This document shows positions 23,351 to 34,945 of a stretch of 64,000 nt of DNA, piece after piece (within the stretch, counting starts at the first letter, position 1; each line of letters begins with the position of its first letter). This stretch comes from Saururus chinensis (lineage: Eukaryota; Streptophyta; Magnoliopsida; Piperales; Saururaceae). The stretch spans positions 21,139,014 to 21,203,013 of the forward strand of contig CP141144.1 of assembly GCA_035235625.1 (NCBI GenBank), written 5' to 3'. The position numbers and the translations under genes were made by a program. Below the pieces are notes generated by a model. It had not been told where the DNA came from. It saw nothing but the letters and a program-made list of their open reading frames with translations, and did not search any database.

Positions 23351-24239
23351 CATTTTATATTGCATACGGTAATGCAACCTAAGATAGGATGTTGTTGAAA
23401 ATTGTAAAAAAAATATTGATTTTTTATGAAAATCTTAAACCTTAGGGGTAATATTATCATTTAAAAACAGTAGGTGAAAAATCTTACAAGGATTACTCCA
23501 TAAAGTTGAGAGAAAAGGAAAAATTAAAATTTCTACAGTTAAAGAAGAAGCCAAAATTCCCTAATTTTTTCTATTGACGGCAATTGAAATTGCCAGGTGC
23601 ATTCCTATACCCCATGTAATTAAATTTTATAAACAAGAAAACAATTTTTCGTTAACAATTTTTCGTCCCATATAGATCATATTTTCATATATATACTTAA
23701 TTGCTCAGTATATATATTTATCAAGTGTTCTCTTAAAATTATTTTAGACGACTTAAAGTGTATACTTAAGTGCCATTAAAAGATTGTTTATGCTTTTTTT
23801 TTCAATTGCAGAAATTTTTGTGCTTTTCAGTGTGGGCCCTATAGTCTAAAAGAAGGTGAAATATGCAAGAATACGCCTCGCTTTGGTCCATAACAAGATA
23901 CATGGATTTCATACAGTCACACGATGGCAATTGAAGGTCCACTCGGCCCATTTGCATCATACATTATACTCGAGTTAGGATTCCAACTTTGCAGAGTTGC
24001 CTAAAATAGTTTCTTTCCTAAATATTAAAGGCGGCTAGAGTTTTGCCGCCTTTCCAAAGAATGTGGACGTTGGAAATACGCTAATGAACTTCATCATTCT
24101 TGCATGATATAAATTAAGAGCGTTAAAGCTGGGTTGGCCATGTTTTCTTTCCCAGTACATGTTTCTGTTTCTTATCTTTTAAGCTTGGGGAAGTAATCGG
24201 AGGAGCGGTTAGGCAATTACTAGGGTGAAATTTTTGCCC
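23351..24239. other. flank and upstream region of the IWS1-like gene
   Basis: Non-coding. 23840-23960 aligns with 33810-33880 and 34441-34500, so it belongs to the duplicated IWS1-like segment and may include the promoter. No clear TATA box chosen. Confidence 0.5.
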
Positions 24240-26148
24240 ATGAGGAAGAACAGGATGGCTGAGAAGGGGGGAGATGGGAACCAGAAATTGGTCAGGTGGC
24301 GGCTGAGGTTCCAGGGAGAAGTCATATGCTCTGGTTCATGCTTCCAAAGTCTTGGTGAATGGGGTACTAATGGACGAAAGGTATTACACTACCATCAATA
24401 CTTGCTTCTTGCTGATTTCAATGGCCTATTTGACATTGAAGGAGTTGATTATTAGAATAGTTTACTATTTGACATTGCAAGAGTTGATTATTGGTCATCA
24501 AATTTTGTTATACTAAAATTTTGTTATACATCAAAGTAATTGACTAGATTTTTTATGACTTGGTTTGATGAATCCGTACTATTTTCTGTCGTTGTTATAT
24601 TAAAATTTTGTTACTGTTTACGTAAAGAACTTCGTGTTATTAATGTTCTTGTAATTATCATCTTATTGCCCTGCTTATTTGATTAATCAAATTTTAGGTT
24701 CAAAATTTTCATTAATCCAACTTGTTAATTTGGTGCCGATCCTACTTATTCACTGTTTAGCGAGAATGTCTCATATAAATTGAATGATGTTCTAATCCCA
24801 TGGTCATTCTTTATTTGACTATTTCCATAACCAACAGGCAGGGAAGACTAAGATTGATAGCAATAAGAAGAGGAAGATCCAGAAAACATCAGAAGATGTA
24901 TCGGTGCAACTCCAAAACACACTGGCTGAGCTTGAACTTGCAGCTGACAAAGATGCAGAACTCAACAGGCAGTCCAAGCCCGCCACTATGAAAATAGAGA
25001 AGATGCAATTGCTAACTGACCTGCTTTCCAAGTAAGATAACATTCTATGGCTTCTCTTTCATGTTCTTCTTGCATTACACTTCCTGTTAGTCTTATGCAT
25101 CTCCTCATTTGTACTGCAGGATGCAACATCAGATAAAACTGCTAGATCATAATGTACAAACTATTTTGAGGAAGTGGTTGGAGCCTCTGCCAGATGGAAG
25201 CTTACCCAATGCAAACACGATAAGCATAATACTTAAGGCTCTTGCTAAGGTACATGCAGTACGCTTATGAACATGTTTATCCCTTCTTTGGTCATATTGC
25301 CATTAAACCAGATGGTATAAATTATTTTACATGTTTGCTTTTGATGCAGTTTCCAATAGATTTAAAACAGGAGGAGACTCGAGATCAATTCATAATCAGT
25401 GGTCTTGGAAAGGTATGCTTAAGTTGTGGTTTGAAGACTAATATTCTTTTGCTGTCTCCCTATTTTTGCCTGTGTTAGTAATGGAAGTTCCTTTTTTTTC
25501 GATCACGTTCTGCAGGCTGTCAAGTTTTTATCAAAATCTGACAAAGGGATCAGTCCCAACAGGGAACTTGCCAAGGATTTGCTCGAGCAATGGGTACTTG
25601 AAGCATTTCATATCAACCATATACGTCTAAGGAATTCGCTACTAATTATAATGACAATATATATTGGGAAATGGTCTACAGAAGCAACAAATATTGGGTA
25701 TAAATACGGGTTTTGCAGAAAGGAGAAGTAACGATCATAGGCCACCAGCTCCAAGGTAGTAGAGTACATAACTTGATTTTCCTACATTGAATAAACTTAT
25801 ACTAGGTGTTATTTGTAAGTTTCAATTGAACCTTTTTCCTTGAAGTAGGTCATCTATTGGAACTCCTGGTGGTTGCATGGCGAAAGCATCATCCCATGGC
25901 GTACAAATGCACCCGATGTGTTCTGACAAAGCTCCTGCGGGACACAATTCCTGCCGGACCAAGGTCAGTTTGGGTATAGTTTTATTTGCTAGTAACATGA
26001 AATATGGAACAAGGCTAGTGCATAGTTGGTTTGTGACTGATAGTATAATACTCTCTTACGTGGGCAGATCCTTAAAAAGTTCAAGCACATGAAGGCTATG
26101 AATGGAAGACCGCTGCAGGCAATGAAGATGAGGGCAACCGGCAGATAG
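24240..26148 (+). CDS. IWS1-like transcription factor, possibly degenerate
   Basis: IWS1 binds the elongation factor SPT6 and RNA polymerase II complexes in the nucleus through a TFIIS N-terminal-like helical domain. Proposed exons: 24240-24380 (MRKNRMAEKGG), 24838-25031 (ending KIEKMQLLTDLLSK), 25120-25249 (KLLDHNVQTILRKWLEPLPD and on), 25350-25412 (FPIDLKQEETRDQFIISGLG), 25516-25593 (AVKFLSKSDKGISPNREL and on). These five join in phase. The ELELAADKDAELNRQSKPA, WLEPLPDGSLPN and FLSKSDK blocks are diagnostic. Downstream pieces near 25720-25754 (HRPPAPR), 25859-25962 and 26067-26148 (PLQAMKMRATGR then stop) resemble the IWS1 C-terminus, but the conserved segment normally following the final Trp is not found, and the simplest splice between 25593 and 25720 breaks frame. 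Possibly a shortened paralogue, possibly a pseudogene. It lies inside the hAT-bounded region. Confidence 0.7.
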
Positions 26149-26454
26149 TTAATTACTCTTGCGCTTGATTAGGCTGATCAAGTTTCACTCCATTTGTGTA
26201 AACAATGCTTCTATTATTATTCTATGCGTACAGCATGGTATGAAATGTAAAGCAGCAATTAGTTGAGGTGGCTGCTCAACATGTAAATGATTTGTAGATA
26301 CAAGTTCATAATGAATTAATATGATTTTTTTTTAGAATTTCAATTAACATTCAAAGTATTTATTTCTTCCTATAATTATGTAAATAGAGGTCCATTATTT
26401 TCATAATTCAAAAATTGCATTAACTTAAAGAGGGATGAGTACAAGAATAAGGCA

Positions 26455-26950
26455 TACTACAACAAAAAGGACTTTTAGCGAAGCTTTTATGCATCGCTAA
26501 AAGTACATTAAGCGTCGCTAATGACTATTAGTGACGCATAAAAATGTCGCTATAAGCATCGCAAAAAGTGTCATTGTTATTACCTATTAGCGCCGCATAA
26601 CAACAAGCATTGCTATTAGTAAAACTACGTCGTTAATAATAAATTATTAGCAACGCTTATTTATTAGTGTCGCTAATGATCATTTATTAGTGATGATATT
26701 AAATATGTCGCTAATATAAAAACTATTTTAAAAAAACTTCAAAATAACTTATTAGCAACGTAAAATTTCAAAAAAAATCCCCAGTGGGCCACCAAGCACA
26801 CGGGGAAGGGAAAGGGGGCCGGAGGATGGCAGGGTGCTGGAATCTGGCCCCCCTCCTATGAAAATAAGATGAGGGGGGCAGAGTAGGGGGAGCGGGAGGA
26901 TGGAAATGGCGGCGCTGTCCTCCGGCCCCCCACCCCCCTCCCAGTCCCCT
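26455..26950. mobile_element. CACTA-like left-end fragment
   Basis: Starts TACTACAACAAAAAGGAC followed by TTAGCGA/TCGCTAA-type subterminal repeats, then a GC-rich block (26785-26945) like that at 27950-28100. It is a partial second copy of the left end at 27348. No coding sequence. Confidence 0.6.
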
Positions 26951-27347
26951 CCTTTGATCTTTGTTCCCTAGAATTAACTGTCATTTGATCCGTTTAACAT
27001 ATGGGTCAAAACATTTTAATAACTATGTTAAAATATTTTGAGACATAGGCTAAAACAATTCTATAAGTATATGTCAACATGTGTTAACATAGTCATTCAA
27101 ACATTTGTTAAAACATTTGATAATTGTGTCAAAACATTTTAACGATTGTGCTAAAATGTTTGTAAAGTATAGATCTAAACTTATTTGAATGGATCTTGAA
27201 TATGAGAAAACAAGTGAAGAAAAGGCTGAAGTTAATAGTTGTGTCATGTGTGCCAGACAGGGTGGACAACATAAGGCCAATAATAACGAGCAACACACTT
27301 ATAGCCGAAAAGATAGAGTTTGGGTCATTATACAAGTTTTATGCAGC
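26951..27347. other. spacer with degenerate AAAACATTT repeats
   Basis: Several loosely repeated phrases of the form gtcaaaacatttt occur between 27005 and 27170. I see no gene. Confidence 0.4.
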
Positions 27348-30300
27348 TACTACAACAAAAAGGACTTTTAGAGACATATTTAGGGGTCGCTAATAGTCCC
27401 CTAAGCATCGCTCATGACTATTAGTAACACATAAAAAACATCACTATAAGCATCGCAAAAAGTGTCATCGTTATTGCCTATTAGTGATGCATAACAAAAA
27501 GTGTCACTAATAGTGTCTATTAGCGACACATATTTATGTGTTGCTATGAGTAAAACTACATTGCTAATAATAAATTATTAGCGACGCTTATTTGTTAGTG
27601 TCACTAATAATCAGTTATTAGCGATGCTATCATATACGTCGCTAATAGAAAAACTATTTAAAAATAAAAATAACTTATTAGTGATGTATAACTCTAAGCA
27701 TCACTAATAAGTACTTATTAGCGATGTTTTTGTATATATCACAAATAGAAAAAATATTTAAAAAAAATTAAAATTACTTATTAGCGACCTATAACTCTAA
27801 GTGTCGCTAATAAGTCCTTATTAGTAACGTTTGTCTATATGTTGTTAATAAAATAATCTTTTTTTTAAATAATTATTCAATGTGTCACTAATAACATAAT
27901 ATTAGCGACAAAGTGTCGCTAAAAATAAAAAAAAATTTAAAAAAATATCTGGTGGGCCATCGGGGAAGGGAGAGGGGGCTTGAGGACCACGGGGCTCCGG
28001 AATCAGGCCACCCTCCTCCCCCCCCACCCCCCCCCCTGAAAATCAGAGGAAGGGGGGCAAAGCAGGGGAGAGCAAGAGGATGGCAGCGGCTTCCTCCGGT
28101 CCCCCACCCCGCTCTTCCCTGCTCCGTACCCCTTTTTCTGAAAATCAATACTGTCTTAATATCAGAGGAAGCGAGGGACGGGAGACTGGAGCAGGGGGAG
28201 AGGGGGGACTGGAGCAAAGGGGAGAGGGTGGACCGGCGGCAAACTGGCAGTGGTCGGCGGAGGAGGGGACCAGGAGGGATTTGGCGAAAAAAAGACCCAC
28301 CCAGGCGATATATATTTGAAACACGCAGAGCGAAAATTTCGTCCCGCGTGGGCAATTTGCACATGGTACACGCGCAAAACATTCGTTTGCGTGCCTTTTT
28401 TCTAATGATGCATAAAAAGCATCACAAATGAATATCATTCGCGACGCTTAATCTAAGCGTCACAAAAATAATTCTTTTAGTGACGCTTTTACAAGCGTCA
28501 CAACTATTTTAATAATTGGGGCATTTTTAAAACGTCGTATTTGCGACGCTTATCCATAAGTGCCACAAATACTGTAACTTTCTCCCCCTCTCCTCCATCT
28601 CTCGCTCTCTTGTCTCTCTCCTCCCTTTCTCTCCCTCTCTCCTCCCTCTCTCTCCCATCTCTTCTCACTCTCTCTCTACTCCCTCTCCCTCTCTCCCCTT
28701 CCATGCCACTCTCTACCCTCTCCCCTCCATCTCTCTCTCCTCTTTCTCTCTCCCTCCCTCTCTCTCCTCTCTCTCTCTCTCCTCCCTCTCTCTCCTCTCT
28801 CTCTCTCTCCTCCCTCTCTCTCCTCTCTCTCTCTCTCCTCCCTCTCTCTCCTCTCACTCTCTCACCTCCCTCTCTCTCTCCCCCTCTCTCTCCTCTCTCT
28901 GTCTCCCCCTCTCCTCCCTCTCTCTCTCCTCTCTTCTCACTCTCTCTCTCCTCCCTCTCTCATCTGTCTCTTCCCTCTCTCTCTCGCTTTCCTCTCTCTC
29001 CTCTCTCTCTCCCTCTCTCCTCTCTTTTTACACATTATCTCTCCTCTAATTTTAATTTTTTATTTTTAAAAATAGAAAAATAAAATATATACTATTGACG
29101 ACGCATAGTAAGCATTAGCGACGCATATTAATATGTATAACTTGCCTACCCTATTTGTGACGTATATTCATATGCGTTGTTAATAATATTTATTTTATTT
29201 TTTATTTTTAAAATTTAATAATTTATAAAAAAAATTAAAAATTAATTAATCTCCATCGCCTCTCCTCTCTCCCCTACTCCTCTCTTTCCCTCTCTCTCTC
29301 CTCTCTCTCTCACCTCCCTCTCTCTTCTCTCCTCTCTCTCCCTCTCTCTCCTCTCTCTCCCCCCTCTCTCTCCTCTCTCTCTATGCACTATCTCTCATCT
29401 AATTTTAATGTTTTATTTTTAAAAATTAATTTTAAAAATAAATAAAATAAAATAAATATTATTAACGATGCATAGTAATTTACATCACTAATGGGCTAGG
29501 TATTAATAACGCATAATAATATGCGCTGCTAACACCTACCCTATTATTCTTAGGTGTTCCTAATAATATTTATTTTATCTTTTTTAATATTAAAATATAA
29601 TAACTTATAAAGAAATCTTATAAAATTTAAAATTAATTAATCTCCCTCTCCTTTCTCTCTCCTCTCTCACTCTCCTCTCTCTCTCCTATTTCTTCTCTCT
29701 CCCTCTCCTCTCTCTCCCTCTATCTCTCTCCTCACTCTTTACACATTATCCCTCCTCTAATTGAAATTTTTTATTTTTAAAAATTAATTTAAAAAATTAA
29801 AAATAAATAAAATAAATATTATTAGAGACGCATAGTAATATGTATCGCAAATAGGCTAGGTATTAGCGACGTATAAAAATATGTGTCGCTAATAACTACC
29901 CTATTAGCGAAGTATATTCCTATACATTGTTAATAATTTTTAATTTTTTTTTAAAAAATATAATAATTTATAAAAAATTAAAAATTAATTGATCTCCCTG
30001 ACTTCTCTCCCTGTCCTCTCTCTTTCTCTCTCCTCTCTCTCTCCCTCTCCCTCTCCCTCTCTCTCTCCCCTTCCTCTCTCTCCCTCTCTCTGCTCCATCT
30101 CCTCTCTCTCCTCTTTCTCTCCACTCTCTCCCTCTCCCTCCCTCTCTCTATCTCTCCTCTATCTCCCTCCCTCTCCTCTATCTCCCCATCTCCTCTCTCC
30201 TCTCTCTCCCTCTTTCTCTCTCCTCCCTCTCGTTTCTCTCCCTCTCTCCTCTCTCTCTCCCTCTCCTCTATCTCCCCATCTCCTCTCTCCCTCTTTCTCT

Positions 30301-31904
30301 CTCCTCCCTCTCGTTTCTCTCCCTCTCCCCTCTCTCTCCCTCTCTTTCTTCTCTCTCTCCCACTCCTCTCTCCCTCTCTTTCTTCTCTCTCCCTCTCCCT
30401 CTCCCTCTCCCCCTCTCTCTCCTCTCGCCTCTACACACTATCTCTCCTCAAATTTTAATTTTTTATTTTTAAGAATTATTTTTAAAAATAAAAAATAAAT
30501 ACTATTAGCGATGCATAGTTATATGTGTCGCAAATAGTCTAGATATTAGCGGCACATAATAATATGTGTTGCTAACACCTACCCTATTGGCGACGTATAT
30601 TCATATGCGTTGTTAATAATATTTATTTTATTTTTTTATTTTAAAAATATAATAATTTATAAAAAACTATCTTAAAAAATTAAAATTAATTAATCTCCCT
30701 CTGCTCTCTCTCTCCTCTCTCCTCCCTCCCTCTCCTCTCTCTTCCCTCTCCCTCTCCTCTCCTTTCTCTCCCCTCTCTCTCTTCTCTCCCTCTCCTCTCT
30801 CTCTCCTCTCTCCTCTTTCTCCCTCTCCTCTCTCCTCTCTCTCCTCTCCATCTTTCTCTTCTCTCCCTCTCCTCTCCTTTCTCTCTCCACTCTCCTCTTT
30901 CTCCATCTCCTCTCTCCTCTCCATCTCTCTCTTCTCCCTCTCCTCTCCTTTCTCTCTCTTCTCTCCTCTTTCTCCCTCTCCTCTCTCTCCTCTCTCCTCT
31001 TTCTCTCCTCTCCCTCTCTCTCTTCTCTCCCTCTCCTCTCCCTCTCCCTCTCCCTCTCTCTCTTCTCTCCCTCTCCCTCTCCTCTCCATCTCTCTTCTCT
31101 CCCTCTCCACTCTCTCACCCTCTCCTCTCTCTCTCTTCCCGCTCACTCCTGACCCTCTGATCTCCTCCATCTCACTCTCCCCTTTCTCTCTCTCTCACCT
31201 CCCCCTCTCTCTCCTCACCTTCTCTCTCTCTCTCCTCAGTCTCACCCTCTTCTAACTCTCTCTTCACTCTCTCTTTTATTATAAATTATATTTTAAAATT
31301 AATAAAAAAATTTAAGAAATAAAATATATTATATATAAATACTAAAAATTTAATTTTATATTAACACTAATTTTTTTAAAAAAAATTATATTTATTTATT
31401 ATATATACAAATAGTAAATATTGAATAAAATATATTATATTTAGGAAGTTTATTTTATATTTTTTAATATTTCTTTATTATTTATTAAAATTATTTAATA
31501 AAGCTATTAACGACACTTGTGAATAAGTGTCGCTATTATCAATGCTATTTGCAACGCTTGTTTATAAGCGTTGCTAATAATCCAATAATTTAATGTTTTT
31601 ATTTTAAGCGTTACTAATAGCAGGGCTATTAGCAATGCTTAAAAAAATATCGCTAATAGTTATAATTTTTTTATTTTTTTATTTAAAATATATATCTTTT
31701 AGCGACATTTGTATAAAGTGTTGCTAATATGATCAATATTATCGACGCTTTAAACTAAGTGTCGCTAATATCTGACTATTAGCGATGTATATATTTATGC
31801 GTCGCTAATAGTTTATTTTATTGCGACGCTTCTTTATGTGTTACAAATAGTTGTTTTTAGCAACACTTGGTTTTGCATCGCTAATACTACATTTCATTGT
31901 AGTG
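27348..31904. mobile_element. large non-autonomous CACTA-like element
   Basis: The left end TACTACAACAAAAAGGAC (27348) and right end ..ATTTCATTGTAGTG (31904) form CACTA-type inverted termini, the left C having mutated to T. Dense subterminal repeats TTAGCGAC and GTCGCTAA face both ways at 27360-27935 and 31500-31890. The interior has a GC-rich block (27950-28400) and a 2.7-kb CT-tract array. No transposase is visible. The 3-bp flanks (AGC left, ATT right) do not match, so the two ends may belong to different insertions or have decayed. Confidence 0.6.
28575..31285. repeat. higher-order array: CT tracts and 200-250-bp modules
   Basis: Polypyrimidine tracts at about 28575-29040, 29255-29395, 29640-29750, 29993-30440 and 30695-31285 are separated by four related AT-rich modules (29041-29250, 29398-29640, 29750-29992, 30440-30695). 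Each module runs from CTAATTTTAA-type sequence through AGCGACGCATA-type motifs and a CTACCCTATT block to TTAAAAATTAATTAATCTCC-like sequence. The long Ser/Leu/Pro frames (plus) and Glu/Arg/Gly frames (minus) are artefacts of the repeat. Confidence 0.9.
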
Positions 31905-31982
31905 ATTGCCCACACCTAAAATAACTCTCCATGAGTTAATTACTAAAATAATTTAACAAATTAATAAATAAGTAAAACTTAC

Positions 31983-32602
31983 CGTTACTGCATGCATAAA
32001 ACCATAAACATTGTAATTTACATTGCCCATAGACCTCGCAAGTTGCTCTAAACCCTGCAATGTGTCCTAGTAATAAAGGTTTCCCCAAGGATACTCATCA
32101 AAAACATTCAGGTCATCTACAAGCTGCAAGTATCTCCTATCGACCTTATTGTTCCATCCTCTACCCACAAATAAACTTTCTAACACAAGAACTGCCACCA
32201 ACTTGACAGCATCCTTGTCATTTTTACATACTTTAATCTTTTGGAGCAACTCCTCCTTCCTTATTAATAATTTCGACCCAAATATTCGCAGTAGGAGCTG
32301 CCTTTCTTCAAGAATTTGGACACTAATGGGAGAGGAGGGGTAGAATTAGCAAATCTCAGGCCAGTAACTATGCAGAATTCCTTTATTGAAAGCTTGATGC
32401 TTACAATCTCAATTACTTGAAATAGGAAATCCCCCTTATGCCTCTTTAGGAGACAGTGGAAGGCCTGGGTAAGGAACATGTTTTGCATAACCTCACATTC
32501 CAAAAACTTACCGAAACATGTTCTCTTAAACAACTTCTTCTGCACTTTATGCCTGTCAAAGTGCTTTTTAATTTTCCAATGTAATAATAACTTGACTTGC
32601 AC
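31983..32602 (-). pseudogene. DUF1985-domain transposon protein fragment
   Basis: On the minus strand, 32602-32300 reads FKRTCFGKFLECEVM, then LLKRHKGDFLFQV and LSIKEFCIVTGLRF, the DUF1985 signature found in plant transposon proteins often fused to Ulp1-type proteases. After a frameshift near 32290 it continues with DAVKLVAVLVLESLF and LVDDLNVFDEYPWGNLYY, then a stop at 32069-32067 and further similar sequence up to a donor-like GTAAGT at 31982. No Ulp1 catalytic domain is seen. It lies just outside the CACTA-like right end and is probably from a Mutator-type element. Confidence 0.7.
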
Positions 32603-33769
32603 TAGGGGTCCCCTTCATATAGCTTATTCGAGAGTTTTCCCTTTTTGATTGTTTTTCCTGCAGCCTTTAATATTTCCTATACAAAGATATCACATTATAA
32701 TCATTGACAAAATATACAGTTGCAAAAAGATGTTAGATTAAAAATCAATGAAAAGGGAATATACATATATTGTATAATCAAGCTGTCAATATATAAAAAA
32801 GAGAATGCCTAAAAAAATAAATTATTGCTCACTAATCAAGCTCTTTATTATCTAGTTTTCAGGTTTTATAGTTTTAGGTTTTCCATTTTATAGTTTTCCA
32901 GTTTTATAGTTTTCCAGTTTTATAGTTTTCCAATTTTATATTTTTTCAGTTATTCAGCTTCATACTTTTCCCCTGATCCACAAATTTTATGCCAAATAAC
33001 CAGCAAATTTACTTTAAATTTCCAATTTTTCAGTTCTATAGTTTACCAGTTTTGTAGTTATTCAATTCATAGTTTGATAGTAATATTTAATAGACAATTT
33101 CGTCACAACGGTCAATTTGAGACTAATTCATGCTTAATAATAAAGAAAATACAAAATTTAATCATTATGTACTAATCACAACATGCAATTTGTAACTAAT
33201 TAATGCTTGATTCTCAATAAATTCCAAAATTTAGTTATTATGTAATTGTCACAATAATATGGGAAATACAAGAAAAAACCAAATAGACCAAATGAGGAAA
33301 TTTGTTAAACAATCATGTATGCGAAATGAAGGCAAAATCCAATGACTAAAATTAGCAAATATATCAAATTTATAAAAAAAATCATACCTTCATATGAGGG
33401 GCAATGAGGGTGGGGGCGATATGAGGCAGTGAAGGCGAGGGCAAGATGGCCGATGGCGAGATGAGGGCGGTGAGGGCAAAATGACAGCTTGGAATGGAAT
33501 GAGGCAAGAAGACTAAAAGCGAGAGAGGAAAGAGCGGGCAGATGAAGGTGGAACGGCAAAAGAGGATGCTTTCCAAGAGGTGAAGGCGGCAACGACAACG
33601 AACAGACACTACCGTCCACCTAGGGTGATGACCGAGCGCGAGGAGAAACGAACAAGCAGAAAGAGGCAGTTGGCGAATGGAATTTCAGTAAAAAATTCTT
33701 CCATTTTTCCTCGTTCTCATGTGAGCAAGTCTACTTTGGTGAATAGTAGAAACTTCCTCACACTTTGGT
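32603..33769. other. AT-rich intergenic sequence
   Basis: Contains a tandem microrepeat (32860-32945) and a GC-richer block (33395-33620) whose minus-strand ORFs I do not recognise. The latter may be the upstream part of the DUF1985 element. Confidence 0.4.
32860..32945. repeat. short tandem repeat
   Basis: Units of about 20 bp built on TTTTCCAGTTTTATAG, repeated about four times with small changes. Confidence 0.8.
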
Positions 33770-33877
33770 TAGTTGACAAAAGTAAGAGTCTACTTTGGTC
33801 AATTCCTCTAGTCTAAAAGATGGTGAAACGAGCACAAATATGCCTCTCTTTGGTCCATTACAATATACATGGAATTC

Positions 33878-34440
33878 TAGGGTTGCATATCAGGTAGGGT
33901 GGTGTCGGGTAATGCAATACTCGACCCTACCCGAGATAGAACCCACGATTCTTATACCCGACCCAAGATAGAACCTACAATATCAATACCCAACCCGACC
34001 AGAGATAAAGCCCGACCCTACCCGAGAACCCGAGATAAAACCCAGGTCAAATTAATTTTCTACAAACCTAACAAATCTACTATCACATAGCACCATTAAA
34101 CCTTTTACTTATAAAAAATAAGAATTACTACTTATAATAAATTGTTGTTCCTTGATAAATATTGTATGGGGCATATTAAAAATTTATATGAAGTTAGCCA
34201 CATCATGATGCCCAATACAAAGCAATTAGAGTAATGAGATTAGAGTTAATATAGTGATGTATAATATCGGGTTAGGTTCTCGGGTTTTTTTTGTTAAACC
34301 CGACCCGATCTGAAAAGGATGCAGGTTTTTTTTTCAAACCCTACCCTCTCTGAGATACTACCCGACCTACCCCGAACCCGATCAATTTCGAGTCGGTTTC
34401 ACCCAGGCCAAGTCTGGTCCAAGTTTTTTGTGCAACCTTA
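33878..34440. mobile_element. hAT-type MITE in the IWS1 duplicate
   Basis: Inverted termini TAGGGTTGCA and TGCAACCTTA with perfect 8-bp target duplications TGGAATTC at 33870-33877 and 34441-34448. 563 bp, rich in CCCGACCC and GGGTCGGG motifs, non-coding. It splits the upstream part of the second IWS1-like segment. Confidence 0.9.
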
Positions 34441-34538
34441 TGGAATTCATAGCCGTCACATGAGGCAACTGAAGGTCCACAAGACCCATTCACATCATAT
34501 ATACATTGGTCTTATGCATCTCATTACTTGTACTGCAA

Positions 34539-34945
34539 GATGCAAATTAGACAGCTACTTGATCATAACGTACTAATTATTTTGAGGAAGTGGCTAGAGC
34601 CTCTTCCAAATGGAAACTTACCCAATACAAACACGATAAGCACAATAATCAAGGCTCTTCCTAAGGTACATGCAGTACGCTCATGAACATGTTTATCCCT
34701 TCTTCGATCATATTGCCATTAAAACAGATGGTATGGATTATTTATTGTAAGCTTTTGATGCAGTTTCCAATAGATTTAAGCCAGGTGGAGACGCAAGATC
34801 AATTCAAAATTAGTGGTATTGGAAAGGTAAGCTTAAGTTGCGGTTTGAAGACCAATATATTCTTTTGCTTCCTCCCTAATTTTTGCATGTGCAAGTAAAG
34901 GCAGTTCCATTCCTTCTCATGTTCTGTAGGGTGTCATGTTCTTAT
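34539..34945 (+). pseudogene. second partial IWS1-like copy
   Basis: Matches three exons of the gene at 24240: 34539-34665 (LLDHNVLIILRKWLEPLP and on), 34764-34826 (FPIDLSQVETQDQFKISGIG) and the start of the next from about 34929 (GVMFLS), where the hAT element begins. Introns are also similar, and upstream similarity extends to about 33810 once the MITE is ignored. The acceptor before the first exon has changed from GCAG to GCAA. The first two coding exons are missing. Confidence 0.85.

Noticed and set aside
27888-28431. Pro/Arg-rich ORFs of 160-170 codons on both strands
   Set aside because: GC-rich interior of a CACTA-like element; similar non-coding blocks occur at 8930-9120 and 26785-26945.
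28504-31170. Long open frames rich in Ser/Leu/Pro (plus) and Glu/Arg/Gly (minus)
   Set aside because: They are direct translations of (TCTCCC)n-type repeats, open in several frames at once, with no domains.
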